From Mycoplasma_N cavipharyngis (GTDB lineage Bacteria; Bacillota_I; Bacilli_A; Mycoplasmatales; Mycoplasmoidaceae): a DNA stretch of 64,000 nt. Under the pieces are notes generated by a model. The model made no database searches and was not told where the DNA came from. It saw only the letters and a list, made by a program, of their open reading frames with translations. Where the stretch lies: positions 372,001 to 436,000 of the forward strand of contig NZ_CP155569.1 in the NCBI RefSeq assembly GCF_042984175.1, given 5' to 3'. The position numbers were made by a program, and so were the translations under genes. Each line of letters starts with the position of its first letter. The stretch's first letter is position 1. This document shows positions 22,340-33,213 of the stretch, piece after piece.

Positions 22340-22500
22340 TTTTTAGTTTTTTTTAATAAAAATCTTATTGTTTTTAGAATTCAATTAAATGATTTTTAAT
22401 TATTTAGTTTTAATCTATATATTTAATTATTAAGAAAAAGTGAAAAAGCAGATTTTTTATCAAATCTTTTTTAATTTAATCATTTTGATTTAATTAATAA

Positions 22501-22545
22501 AAAAACTTAGACTTTGTTTTTTAAAAAAACATCATCTAAGTTGAT
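22501..22545 (-). terminator. Terminator of the folD-groEL unit
   Basis: Inverted repeat AACTTAGA (22504-22511) with TCTAAGTT (22535-22542). Read on the minus strand it is followed by a seven-T run, 80 bases past the groEL stop. Confidence 0.7.
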
Positions 22546-22622
22546 TTTTTTAGTTTAGTTGGATTTAAATTTTTAATTTGTTTAAAACATTGATTAAACA
22601 ATTGGCTTAATTAGAATAAAAA

Positions 22623-24227
22623 TTATGATTTAATATCAGGGAAAACAAATCGTTGTTTTTCAATTAATTCAACAATTACTGCTTCAGTGGTAATTAATGT
22701 TGTAGCAACACTAATTGCTTTAGCTAATGCTGTTTTTGCAGCAACTAAAGGATCAATAATCAATTGTTCTCAAGCATTATTTCAAGATTTATTGAAAACA
22801 TCAAAATATTGATCATTTGCTGGTGAATATAACTGTTTTAAGAAATAAGGATCAATTGAAGCGTTTTTTAAAATTTGTTGTGCAGGAGCTTTTAGAGCAT
22901 CAGTAATAACTGCTAATCCATCTTGAAAATTAGCTTGATCAGCATATTCTTTAACTAAACTTTCAGCAACATAATAAAGTCCCATTCCTGCTCCTGGAAT
23001 AATTCCATGTTTAACAGCATGAGCAGTAGCATTTAAAGCATCTTCAATCCGATATTTTTTTTCTTGTTGTTCAATTTCAGTTTGACCACCAATTTTAATT
23101 AAAGCAATTTTTGCTTCTAATGCAGCAATCCGATTTTCTAAATTATTATATTCAACATCTTTAAGTTGATACTGATCTTTTTGTGATTTTAATTGATCTA
23201 AATAATGATTAAAATTAGTTTTATCTTCTAGTTGGTGAATAATTGTTGTTTTATCTTGATTAATTTTGATTTGTTGTACTACTGCCAAATCATCTCAAGT
23301 TAGTTGGTTTAATTGACTTTCAGAATAATATGATTTTTGATTAATTACTATTGCTAAATCTTCTAATAAAGCATTGGTATTAGAAAAATAATTTTTAGGT
23401 TTAATAGCAATTACATTTAAAATTTTTTTTAATTTATTAATTGCTAAAAGTGAGATTATTTCATCACTAAAATTTTGAGCAATTAAAACTAGTGGTGTTT
23501 TATTTTGGTTTGCTGCTTCTAAAATTTTAACAATTGCTTTTAATGAATTTAATTTCTCATTAAAAACTAAAACTTTAACATGATGCCAATTGATTTCAGG
23601 TTTAGTTAAATCATCTAACATATATCTTGATAAATAACCACCATTAAATTCAAAACCTTCACCTACTTCTAAATGAGAATTAAAAGTTTGTGAATCTTCA
23701 ATTTTGATAATACCATCATTACTAACAGTTTCATAAGCCTTACCAATTAATTTAGCAATTTTAGGATTGTTTGATGCAATTTTAGCTACTGCAACAATTT
23801 CTTGATTAGTTGTTAGTGGTCGTGATAATTGAGTTAATTTTTCAATTGCAACATTACTAAGAGTTTGAATTGCATCTTTTAGAGCAATTGGATCAACTCC
23901 TTTTTCAATTAATTTAAAAGACTGATTAATAATTGTTTGAGTTAAAATGATTGCAGTTGTAGTTCCATCACCAGCATCAGTATTGGTCGCTTCAGCTACT
24001 TGTTTAATCATACTAGCACCAATATTTTCAATCGGATCAACTAAATTAATATCTTTAGCAATTGTTACTCCATCATTAACAATTAAAGGTGTTAACTGGT
24101 TTTTTTGTTGCAAAATAATATTGCGTCCTAATGGTCCTGCTGTTACTGCAATTGTATCAGCAACCAAATTCAGACCAGTTAAAATTTTTGAACGAGCTTC
24201 TGAAGAACGTAAAATGATTTTAGCCAT
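22623..24227 (-). CDS. groL: Chaperonin GroEL (60 kDa), divergent
   Basis: ATP-driven protein-folding chamber subunit. The N-terminus (MAKIILRSSEARSKIL), GPLGRNIIL, the ATPase motif DAGDGTTTA with its catalytic Asp, RIEDALNATAHAVKHGIIPGAG (core EDALNATAHA) and VGEGFEF are recognisable. It is quite divergent from typical GroEL. Length 534 aa; the usual C-terminal GGM repeat tail is absent (ends FPDIKS). It follows folD by five bases on the same strand. No CIRCE element or groES lies next to it; a groES-like gene is downstream of dnaK at 52348. GroEL is patchy among Mollicutes. Confidence 0.95.
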
Positions 24228-24232
24228 AATTT

Positions 24233-25105
24233 TTATTGAGTTATTTTCTTTTTAGTTAATAAATATAAATTATCAAAAATTGCAGCAACAGTCATAGGAC
24301 CAACACCATTAGGTACAGGTGAATAAGCTTGACAGTGATTTAATAAACTGTTTCTAGGAACATCACCAACTAATTTTTTTTGATGATCAAAATTAATCGA
24401 AACATCAATAACTACTGCATGTTTAGCAACTAAATTAGGTGTTAAAAAATTAGTTTTACCTACACCAGTAATAATAATATCTGCTGTTGATGTATATTCA
24501 ATTAAGTTTTTAGTTCGACTATGACAAATACTAACAGTAGCATCTAATGCTAATAACATTGCTGCTAATGGTTTGCCAACAATATTACTACGATTAATAA
24601 TAACAATTTTTTTTCCTTGACAATCAATTTGATAATGATTTAACAATTTAATAATTCCTTTTGGTGTACAAGGAACAACTTCTTCTAAAGGATTAAATTT
24701 TTTTGTGTTTCAAATTTTAGCAGTTGTTGCTACACTTAAACCATCAACATCATATGTTGTTTTTAAAGTTTGTAAAACTTTAATTTCATTAATTTGTTCA
24801 GGTAATGGTAATTGGATTAATATTCCATCATAAAGATCATTATTTTGTAAATCATTGATTAAATTAATTAATTGATCTTGTGAATAATTAGCGTTAAATT
24901 TTAAATGTTCAGCAATAACATTAACTTTTTTAGCAATATTTAATTTATTTTTAATATAAGTTGATGATGCTAAATTATCACCAATTTGAATAATGCCTAA
25001 ACGTGGTTGTCTTTTTAATGCTAAGATTTTATTTTTAATATCTTCAATCCAAGCATCAGCAGCAACACGACCATTTAAAACGATTGTATTAATTTTATGA
25101 TCCAT
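24233..25105 (-). CDS. folD: Methylene-tetrahydrofolate dehydrogenase/cyclohydrolase
   Basis: Bifunctional enzyme interconverting 5,10-methylene-THF and 10-formyl-THF with NAD(P). Conserved FolD segments are STYIKNK (family catalytic Tyr and Lys in YxxxK), DGILIQLPLP, DVDGL, PCTPKGII, INRSNIVGKPLA (nucleotide loop), TVSICHSRT, DIIITGVG and GVGPMTVA. Length 290 aa is normal. A TGA-Trp lies in the middle. It is co-transcribed with groEL. Confidence 0.95.
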
Positions 25106-25354
25106 TTTTAAAACGTTTTTATTCTAATTTAATCTAATTGATTATCATTCAGTTGGACCATATAATTTTAACTAAAAATTTTAATAATTAAAATTCAATC
25201 GTTTTTAACATATTAATAAAGCAAGAAAAATTTATCTTGTTAATTAAGTTTTTAGATATAATTCAAAGTAAGTTGATTACTAATGCAAGAGATATAAAAC
25301 AATTTAATTAGTTTTTATTAATCTTGTAACTATTTTAAAAAATCAACAGAATGA

Positions 25355-26833
25355 ATGATGATTAAATTTTCTCAATCAAAAACTAGAAGATGATTATTAG
25401 TTGGAGTTATTGCAACTTTATTTTTGTCTGCTTGTTCATCTAATAACAATAATAATGATTCAAATTTACCAAATTTACCACCAGCATTTGATTGATTATC
25501 TAATTCTTCTGCAGAAGATTTATTTTGAAAAAATTGAAAAAATTTAGTTCCACGAATTGGAAACGATTTGAAAACTACAACTAATCATTTAAGTTCAGTT
25601 TTAAAATCAAATGATCAGACTGATTTTAGTTTTCCTAATTATAGTAATACTGATCTTGAATTGTTTGAATATCTCAATTCACGTTCAATTGGGATTTTAA
25701 CAAGAGTTAATGGAAAAACTAATTATGGTACAGGTTGAATTCTAGGTGCAGCTACTGAAACAACTAAAAATAATAAAAACGAAAATAGTTATTATCTTCT
25801 AACTTCATCTAGTATTGCTAATAATTTCAATCAAAAAAGAAATAGTAGTATGAACTATTATCGTTTTACTTTTAGTCCTTTTTTTGAAAAATATTTACTG
25901 CATAAAGAATATCCAGGAATTAATAGTTTATCAGGGTTGAATAATAATTCTTTACGTTCATTGCGTGGCTTTAATCAATTAGAACCAAAAGATTATTATC
26001 AATTAGGTTTTGCTTCTAATCAATTTCATTGAAATGCTACTGAATTAAAAACAAAAAAAATTACTGGTTTTAAATATGATTCAGTTGATCAACAATCTAA
26101 AACTCAAGAAACAATAACTACTGAAACTAGTGAGTATCAAAATCAAAAATTAGCATTAAATTTTTCAGTTATTAAAGTTGATTTTAATGACGCTTATCAA
26201 ACTGCTGTTGCTTTAGAAGATCAAGGTTTATTAAATTATTTAAGTTATTTAAGAGAATATGTTGCTAAAAATAATGATGATAGTTATTTTAATAGTGATC
26301 AAGGCGAAAAAGATATTTCTAATTCAAACAATTATTTAGTTGCTTATCCAACAATTAATCAAAATGCGATTAAATCAGTAGCAGCATTAAATTTAAAAGT
26401 TAATAAATTAAGTTTTAATGAAGTTGTTATTGATCCTAAAAGTAGTGAAACAACTGATTCACATTTAAGTATTAATTCAACTAATAATTCTTCATTTGCT
26501 ACAAAATATTTTAATCCTAGTCTTGATTATAGTATTAGTAATTTAGTTTCAGATGAAGGCTTGGGTGGTTCAGTTTTAGTTCGTTATGATCCTAATAATT
26601 CAGATTTAAAGCAAAAATTTAGTTTAGTTGGAATTGATCGACTTAAATTTAATGTTTCAAATTCTAATCCCATTTCATATTTTAGTCGTTTTATTGTTAA
26701 AGGAATTTATGATCCAATTGGAATGACAACTAATAAAAACGATCCTAATCCTAAAACTGATCATAGTTTGTGTAATTATATCAATCAACAAGTTAGACGA
26801 AATCCTAATTTACGCAAATTAAGTTATTGTTAG
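25355..26833 (+). CDS. Lipoprotein resembling mycoplasma trypsin-like (DUF31/MIP-type) proteases, catalytic His missing
   Basis: The signal ends in FLSAC, with lipidated Cys at residue 27, then an Asn-rich linker. The body follows the pattern I associate with the mycoplasma immunoglobulin-protease/DUF31 group. GTGWILGA precedes a hydrophobic strand and YYLLTSSSIANNF where an active protease has TNxHV. LNFSVIKVDF carries a plausible Asp (D276), and GLGGSVLVRYD followed by FSLVGID carries the nucleophile-like S406. Position 153, expected His, is Ser, so it is probably a non-catalytic relative that might bind antibody or another host protein. Two further in-frame ATGs (25355, 25358) leave a one-residue start uncertainty. 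Length 492 aa, one gene unit. Confidence 0.6.
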
Positions 26834-26941
26834 TTTTCTAATGATTTATGGTAAAATTTTATAAAATAGTTTATATTTTTTCGATTGTGATACAATTATC
26901 ACGTTCACTTTAATTTATTGAAAGGATGGTAATTTTATTAA

Positions 26942-27826
26942 ATGAATTATCCTTATTCAAATAGCACTAATGCTAAAACTTCTTTTAGTTTTCAAGATGT
27001 TATTAACATTAAAACTGAAAGTAAAGTTGCAAAATTTATTTTAAAAGCTTTTTTTAGAGCTTCATTTATTTTTTTAATTTTTGGAGTTGTTACTGCTTTT
27101 AGTAGTTGAGGTGTTAGTGTTTTTTTTGTTAATACTATACAAAAAAATCCTAATTTTGCTACTAGTAGTGGTTTAATTATCTTTTTTATCATTTTAATTG
27201 CCATGATGTTTGCTTATACGTTTACTTATAGTAAGTGAGCATCTAATGTAGCCAATGCATCTAAAGCTGTAATTGTTACTTCAGTTTTATTTGCTTCATT
27301 TATGTATTTATTTTTATTGTCTTCACTAATTGGTGTTTTATCAGTAGTTGATATCGCCAGAGGTGGAGCAATAAGTCTTGATAATTTAAATCAACAGTTA
27401 TTAATTAATGTTCTACGTACCACATCAACAGTTTTTGTTGGTGGTTGATTAGCATATTTAATTCCTGCAGCAATTGGTTATTTTCTAAAAAACCAAAAAA
27501 TTGTTAAAAATATTGCTTTTGTGATTACTGTTGCTTCAGTTTTACTTTTCATTTTACTAACTGTTAACTTTGTTTTATGAATTGTGTCTGGTAATTTGCG
27601 TACTAATAGAATAGTTGATTTAATCTTTTTTGCATTATTTTCGATTATTACTTTTCTAATGCCAATCGTTACCATCTTTCGTTTTAAAAAAGTTGCCCAA
27701 CAAATCGATTATAATGATCAATTGTTATTAAAACGTTGAAATTTTTTCATGAGTTTTAACATTTTTGTTGAATTATTAAATATGGTTTATTTAGTTTTAA
27801 ACATTTTGTATCGTTTACGCGGTTAA
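26942..27826 (+). CDS. Polytopic membrane protein, possibly Bax-inhibitor-1-like, 294 aa
   Basis: An N-terminal cytoplasmic segment of about 35 residues is followed by about seven hydrophobic helices spread to the end. The C-terminal part (FKKVAQQIDYN, then RWNFFMSFNIFVELLNMVYL, then NILYRLRG) looks like the end of mycoplasma BI-1/YccA-family proteins, which are longer than bacterial ones. That match is by eye and tentative. An AAAGGATGG site lies upstream of the ATG. A hairpin terminator follows. Confidence 0.65.
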
Positions 27827-27866
27827 TTTCTTTAATTAATTAATAAAATTATTTATAATAATAACT

Positions 27867-27900
27867 AAAACAGTAATCTTAATTTACTGTTTTTCTTTTT
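27867..27900 (+). terminator. Terminator after the polytopic membrane protein gene
   Basis: Inverted repeat AAAACAGTAA (27867-27876) with TTACTGTTTT (27884-27893), then a T-rich tract. Confidence 0.82.
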
Positions 27901-28042
27901 GAATCAATTTTAATTAATTAATTTTTGCTGCTAATTGATTAAAAAAAGATTATTTTTGGTATTAATTATTTATTTTTATCAACTAAAAAAGATAAAATTG
28001 ATAATAGATTAATCTGAAAATATTAAGGACTTTGAAAAATTA

Positions 28043-28825
28043 ATGAATTTACGTAAAATCATTCCTCTAAAGCATGTTAAAGATGCTGAGTTTAATTTAG
28101 ATTCCAACGATTTTAGTGTTACTGCTAAATTCAGTAGTTATGATTCTTATAATTTAGCCAAAATTGCTGAACTTTTAAACCAAAATGTTGATGTTCAAAT
28201 GACAATTAACTGACCTAGTTCTAAACCAACACTTTTTCAACAAACTGCTAATAATGCTTTAGATGAACTACAATGTCAATATACAGTTGGTAGAATTTAT
28301 CGAAATTCTAACCAAATGAAAAGTATTCTATCATCTAAACAACTAAATTCTGATCATCGCGCACAATTAGAAGCAGAATTATCTAATTTAATTATTGATA
28401 ATGCTCAATTAGGGATTGAATTTCAAAAATTAGTTGGAACTCATAACACTCAAGCTCAAGCCAATTTAGAATTAGCATTTGTTGAATATAAAAATAAAAA
28501 ACCAAAAATTTTTACTGATGCAGAAATTAAAGCTCAAGCTGATTTAATTAGAACTAAACGCAAAGCAGCAATTGATCATGAAGTTGCTGCAATTGAACGC
28601 AATCAAAAATTAATTTTTAATGGTTTTGTTTTAAATACTAAAACTTTAGATAAGTTAAAAGATCGTAATGTAATTAATTTAACAAAATTAGATGATCCTA
28701 AAAAACAATTATTAATTCAAGCAACTGAAGATACTAATCAAAATGATCTTGCATTAATTAATTCTGATCAACCATCACTAAATTCTATAAATTCAAATCC
28801 TGAAATTGAAATCATTGAAAAATAA
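28043..28825 (+). CDS. Unknown cytoplasmic protein, 260 aa, partly coiled-coil
   Basis: Not recognised. There is no signal or transmembrane helix. An N-terminal domain of about 90 residues (MNLRKIIPLKHVKDAEF start) leads into a long charged helical region (about 95-205) with heptad-like Leu/Ala spacing, and an Asp/Asn-rich acidic tail. An AAGGA box lies 13 bases before the ATG. It is followed after 24 bases by a small membrane protein gene, probably in one operon. Confidence 0.72.
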
Positions 28826-28849
28826 TTAATTTCAAAAAAGATTAATCTT

Positions 28850-29062
28850 ATGGCTGATTTTAAAAATGATTCTAAAAAAAATCTATGATTGTTTTTAGTG
28901 AAAAAATGATTAAGAATTGAAGATAGTAATAAAACCAATAATTTAATTGTTATTAGTGATTATAAAATCAGTAAGAAGAAGCAATGATTGTTAGCAATAC
29001 TAACTTTAGTAGCAATTATTGCATTAATTATGATGATTTTAGTAGTGATTCAACAAATATAA
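28850..29062 (+). CDS. Small tail-anchored membrane protein, 70 aa
   Basis: Not recognised. A charged N-terminal half (MADFKNDSKKNLW start) and one C-terminal hydrophobic helix (about residues 47-69) imply insertion with the N-terminus in the cytoplasm. Three TGA-Trp codons break it under standard translation. SecE has a comparable size, but the position (not next to nusG) and sequence do not support that. Confidence 0.68.
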
Positions 29063-29123
29063 AAATAAATTCAAATTATTTTTAAATTTATTAATTAAAT
29101 ATTTATCTTATACCTTATATATC

Positions 29124-29165
29124 AAGAACAGAGAAATTAGTTAAGTTTTTCTGTTCTTTTTATTT
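29124..29165 (+). terminator. Terminator upstream of the S10 operon
   Basis: Inverted repeat AAGAACAG (29124-29131) with CTGTTCTT (29151-29158), followed by a T-rich tract. It isolates the ribosomal operon from the small genes. Confidence 0.72.
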
Positions 29166-29215
29166 TTTAACCTAAATTTAGATTAAATATTTTATTAAAT
29201 TATCAATTATTAATA

Positions 29216-29423
29216 TATAATATTTAACCGTATGTATCAATGATACACCAAAAGCAGTTGTATTTTTCAAAGACCAAAGTCATTATTTTCACATAGGTTT
29301 TTAATAAAAAAATTATTGTTTTTGAAATATTTTATTGCAGCATTTTTTGATTTAAATTTTTAAAAAATGATTAGTTGCAATTTAGTTAATTTATCATAAA
29401 AATTAAGATTGTTTTATTAGAGT
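29216..29423 (+). promoter_or_regulatory. Promoter and long leader of the S10 ribosomal operon
   Basis: A perfect TATAAT (29216-29221) is the likely -10 box. Transcription from about 29228 would give a leader of almost 200 bases before rpsJ. The leader begins with the palindrome GTATCAATGATAC (29234-29246) and contains complementary TTTTTCAAA and TTTGAAAT blocks, so it may fold. Ribosomal protein leaders often bind one of their products; this one is unassigned. Confidence 0.55.
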
Positions 29424-29729
29424 ATGAACGAAATTCGTATTAAGTTAATCTCATATGATTATCGCTTATTAGATCAATGAGTAAAAAAAATTGTTGAAAT
29501 TACTAAAGAAAATAATGCCTCAGTTAAAGGACCGATTCCTTTGCCAACCAAAAAAGAAGTTTGAACCTTTCAAAGATCACCACATGTTAATAAACCATCA
29601 ATGGAACAATTTGAACGTCGTACTCACAAACGATTAATTGTTTTAACTAACTTTAATAATGATGTAATGGTTGCAATCCAAAAATTAGTCTTGCCAGCTG
29701 ATTTAGAAGTTAATTTTGAAATTAAATAA
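29424..29729 (+). CDS. rpsJ: 30S ribosomal protein S10
   Basis: First gene of the S10 operon. IRIKLISYDYRLLDQWVKKI, GPIPLPTKK and QFERRTHKRLI (H-K-R loop) are typical of S10, which also serves as NusE in antitermination. Length 101 aa is normal. Two TGA-Trp codons. Confidence 0.96.
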
Positions 29730-29749
29730 GAAGAAAGCAATTTTAGAAA

Positions 29750-30469
29750 ATGAAAGCAATAATTGGTACTAAAGTTGGCATGAGTCAAATTTTTAGTCAT
29801 GATGGAATATTAATTCCTATAACTGCAATTCATGTCGCTGATAATTGTGTTGTTGCAGTCAAAACTCAAGCAAAACATGGATATGATGCTGTTGTTGTTG
29901 GCTATGGTGAAATTCGTGATAAATTAGTAAGCAAACCAGTTCAAGGTCAATTTAAAAAAAATAATTTGCCACTAAAACGTCATTTAATTGAATTACGTGG
30001 GTTAACTGGTTATCAAGTTAATGATGTTCTAAAGTTAACTGATCTTTTTAAAATTGGTGATTTTGTTGATATTCAAGCAAAATCTAAAGGACATGGTTTT
30101 ACTGGTGCAATTAAATTATGAAACTTTTCAGTAGGTGCTAGATCGCATGGTGCAGGATGACCTCATCGATATCAAGGTTCATTAACTGCTGGTAGAGGTG
30201 GTGCTAGTGCTCAACGAGTTTGAAAAGGTAAAAAAATGGCTGGTAGATATGGTAATGAACTAGTATCAATCATCAATTTAGAAATTGTTAACATTGATCT
30301 TGAACATAATTTATTAATGGTTAAAGGTGCAATCCCAGGACATAAAAAGGGTTTAGTACGAATTAAAACTACTACTAGAGCTAAAAAAGCAACTGCAACT
30401 CCTTTTAAAATGTTTGAACGAAATTCTTCAAACAAACAAACTGATGCAATCATAAAGGAGGTTAAATAA
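29750..30469 (+). CDS. rplC: 50S ribosomal protein L3
   Basis: Starts MKAIIGTKVGMSQIF. It contains the L3 core GHGFTGAIKLWNF, SHGAGWPHRYQGSLT, GKKMAGRYG and the ending segment VKGAIPGHKKGLV. Length 239 aa, slightly long at the C-terminus. rplD follows after eight bases. Confidence 0.97.
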
Positions 30470-30477
30470 AGATAAAT

Positions 30478-31179
30478 ATGAACGCTTTAAAAATCATTGA
30501 TTTACTTGCAAATCCAATTGGTGAATTTAAGTTAAGTCAAGAATTGTTAAATCATGAAACAATTCATCATCAATCTTTATTTGATTCAGTTTTATTAGAA
30601 CAAGCAGCACAACGACAAGGAACTCATTCAACTAAAACTAAAGCTGAAGTTTCAGGAACTGGTAAAAAACCTTTTGAACAAAAACATTCAGGAAACGCAC
30701 GACAAGGTTCAAAAAGAAACCCGCATTTTGTTGGTGGTGGTGTTGCTTTTGGTCCTAAACCAAACCGTAATTACACTAAAATTATGAACCGCAAAGTTTA
30801 TAGTTTGGCTTATTTATCAGCTTTAAGTCGAATTATTTTAGATCAAAAAATTACTTTATTAACTAATGATGCTTTAAATGATAGTCTACCCAAAACTAAA
30901 GTAATTGCTAATTTGTTATATAGTTTAAATTTAAATGATAAAAAAATTTTATTAATTGTTAATGATGATAATCCTAATTTATTTTTAGCAGCAAGAAATT
31001 TAAAACATCTCATTGTCAAATTTGCTTCAAGTGTTTCAGTACGTGATTTGTTAAATAATTATTATGTTATTGCTCAAGTTAATAGTTTTGAATTAATTTT
31101 ACATGCACGAATTAATATCAAAACTACAATTAACTATATTGAACCAAGTGTTCATCACAGTCAAGAAGAAAGTAAATAA
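30478..31179 (+). CDS. rplD: 50S ribosomal protein L4
   Basis: The L4 loop GKKPFEQKHSGNARQGSKRNP and GGGVAFGPKPNRNY are present (early rRNA-assembly protein, lining the exit tunnel). A GGAGG (30457-30461) inside the end of rplC is the likely ribosome site. Length 233 aa. Confidence 0.95.
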   Translation: MNALKIIDLLANPIGEFKLSQELLNHETIHHQSLFDSVLLEQAAQRQGTHSTKTKAEVSGTGKKPFEQKHSGNARQGSKRNPHFVGGGVAFGPKPNRNYTKIMNRKVYSLAYLSALSRIILDQKITLLTNDALNDSLPKTKVIANLLYSLNLNDKKILLIVNDDNPNLFLAARNLKHLIVKFASSVSVRDLLNNYYVIAQVNSFELILHARINIKTTINYIEPSVHHSQEESK

Positions 31180-31181
31180 TT

Positions 31182-31559
31182 ATGGATTTAACAAATATTA
31201 TTTTAAGACCAATTAATACTGAAAAATCTTATTTAATTCGTAATAAAAATAATCAATATGCTTTTTCTGTTGCAACTAAAGCAACTAAGTCACAAATTCG
31301 TGCTGCTTTTAAAGCAATTTTTAGTGTTGATCCAATTGCAGTTAATACCATTTTACGTAAACCCCAACCTACACGATTTATGGCAAAAAATCGTCAAGGA
31401 AAAACTAAACTAATCAAAATTGCTTATATTTCTGTTGCTAAAGAGATTAAATTATTTGAAGATCAAACTGATAGTCAAACAGTTAATGATCTTAATGATA
31501 ATAATCAATTAAAAACTACAGAAGTAAGTGAAGTTGATCCTAAAAATGAGGCGCAATAA
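31182..31559 (+). CDS. rplW: 50S ribosomal protein L23
   Basis: Contains IILRPINTEKSYLI, YAFSVATKATKSQIRAAFKAIF and GKTKLIKIAYI. This exit-tunnel protein normally has about 95-100 residues; here 125, with an acidic Asn/Asp/Glu-rich tail. It starts two bases after rplD ends. Confidence 0.94.
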   Translation: MDLTNIILRPINTEKSYLIRNKNNQYAFSVATKATKSQIRAAFKAIFSVDPIAVNTILRKPQPTRFMAKNRQGKTKLIKIAYISVAKEIKLFEDQTDSQTVNDLNDNNQLKTTEVSEVDPKNEAQ

Positions 31560-31561
31560 TT

Positions 31562-32419
31562 ATGGCAATTAAAACAATAAAACCCCGCAGTAGTGGTCGC
31601 AGAGTGATTCAATTAGTTGATTATAAAAAAATCTTAACAACTAAGAAACCTGAAAAAAGTTTAGTCACTAGTTTAAAAAAAGTTGGTGGTCGTAATAACA
31701 CAGGTAAAATTACAACACGACATCATGGTGGTGGACATAAACGAAAATATCGTGAAATTGATTTTTCATACAATAAAACTAATATTCCAGCAACAATTAA
31801 AACAATTGAATATGATCCTAATCGTACCGCTTTTATTTCTTTAGTGGCATATCAAGATGGAACTAAACGTTATGTTTTAAACTCTGATGGCTTAAAAGTT
31901 GGTGATGTTATTGTTTCTGGTTATGAAAATATTGATATTAAACCAGGTAATTGTTTACCATTAGGACAAATTCCTGAAGGTACTTTTATTCACAGTATTG
32001 AACTAACTCCTAAAAAAGGAGCACAATTAGTGCGTGCAGCAGGTTCACAAGCTCAAGTTTTAGGTCGTGATGAAACTAATAAATATGTTCTTGTGAAATT
32101 ACCATCTAATGAAGTACGAAAATTTTTATTAAATTGTCGCGCAATAATTGGTCGAGTATCTAATTTAGATCATAATTTAGTTAATTTAGGTAAAGCTGGT
32201 GCTTCAAGAAGATTAGGAATTCGTCCAACTGTTAGAGGTTCAGCAATGAATCCTAATGATCACATTCATGGTGGTGGTGAAGGTCGAAGCCCGATTGGTC
32301 GAAAGCAACCACGAACTCCTTGAGGTAAACCACATATGGGTGTTAAAACACGGTTGAAAAAGAAACCATCCAATTCTTTAATTGTTAAATCACGCCACGC
32401 TAAATCAAAACGTAAATAA
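31562..32419 (+). CDS. rplB: 50S ribosomal protein L2
   Basis: Peptidyl-transferase-associated protein with GRNNTGKITTRHHGGGHKR, YDPNRTAFI, GNCLPLGQIPEGT, TVRGSAMNPNDHIHGGGEG, and after a TGA-Trp WGKPHMGVKTR, ending SKRK. Length 285 aa is normal. Confidence 0.97.
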
Positions 32420-32446
32420 AAATAATAAGGAAATAGTTTTATATAA

Positions 32447-32719
32447 ATGTCAAGAAGTAGTAAAAAAGGTCTTTTTGTAGAACCTAGTTTATTAAAAAAA
32501 GCAATTAATATGCAAAAAGCTGAAAAGAAAAAACCAATTAAAACTTGATCACGACGCAGTACAATTTATCCTGAATTTGTTGGTTTAAATTTCGAAGTTC
32601 ACAATGGTCGATCATTTGCTAAGTTTTATGTAACTGAACATATGGTAGGTCATAAATTAGGTGAATTTGCTCCAACTCGAGTTTTTAAAAACCATACATT
32701 AGCTAAAACTAAAAAATAA
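32447..32719 (+). CDS. rpsS: 30S ribosomal protein S19
   Basis: MSRSSKKGLFVEPSLLKK, RRSTIYPEFVGLNFEVHNG and HMVGHKLGEFAPTR identify S19. Length 90 aa. One TGA-Trp. An AAGGA box lies about 14 bases before the ATG. Confidence 0.96.
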
Positions 32720-32744
32720 TTTAAGAAAGAAGAAAAATTAATTT

Positions 32745-33212
32745 ATGCTTGCTAAAGCAATTCAACGTAATGTGCGAGTTTCAGCTAAAAAAGCAACATT
32801 AGTATGTGCATTGATTCGAAATCAAAACGTTAAAGAAGCATTTAAAATTTTGGATCATAGTCAACAAAAAACAGCTACTTTTCTTAAAAAACTTTTAGGT
32901 TCAGCTGTTGCTAATGCTGTTAATAATCATGCTATGAATGGGAATGATTTATATGTTTATTCAGTTGTTGCTAATCAAGGTCCAACTTATAAAAGAAACA
33001 TGCCACGAGCAAAAGGACGTAGTGATATAATGCGTAAACGTTCAAGTCATTTAGAAGTAATCGTTTCAGATAATCCTAATGAAAAAACAGAAAGTAATAA
33101 AAAATTGTTAAAACCTAGAGCACACCAACATAAATATCAAAAAGATCAGTTAGCTCAAAAAGCAATTGTTGTTGAAAAAACAGTTGTTAATACTAATAAG
33201 GAGGTGAAATAA
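32745..33212 (+). CDS. rplV: 50S ribosomal protein L22 with C-terminal extension
   Basis: The L22 core VRVSAKKATLVCALIR, AVANAVNNHAMN and GPTYKRNMPRAKGRSD is intact in residues 1-112. A basic and charged tail of about 43 residues follows, so the protein is 155 aa against about 110 usually. Confidence 0.95.
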   Translation: MLAKAIQRNVRVSAKKATLVCALIRNQNVKEAFKILDHSQQKTATFLKKLLGSAVANAVNNHAMNGNDLYVYSVVANQGPTYKRNMPRAKGRSDIMRKRSSHLEVIVSDNPNEKTESNKKLLKPRAHQHKYQKDQLAQKAIVVEKTVVNTNKEVK

Positions 33213-33213
33213 A

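Noticed and set aside
28850..29062. Small membrane protein considered as SecE
   Set aside because: Size fits, but it is not next to nusG or rpmG and lacks the SecE sequence pattern around the helix.
30211..30453. Minus-strand frame over rplC
   Set aside because: Antisense to highly conserved L3 sequence.
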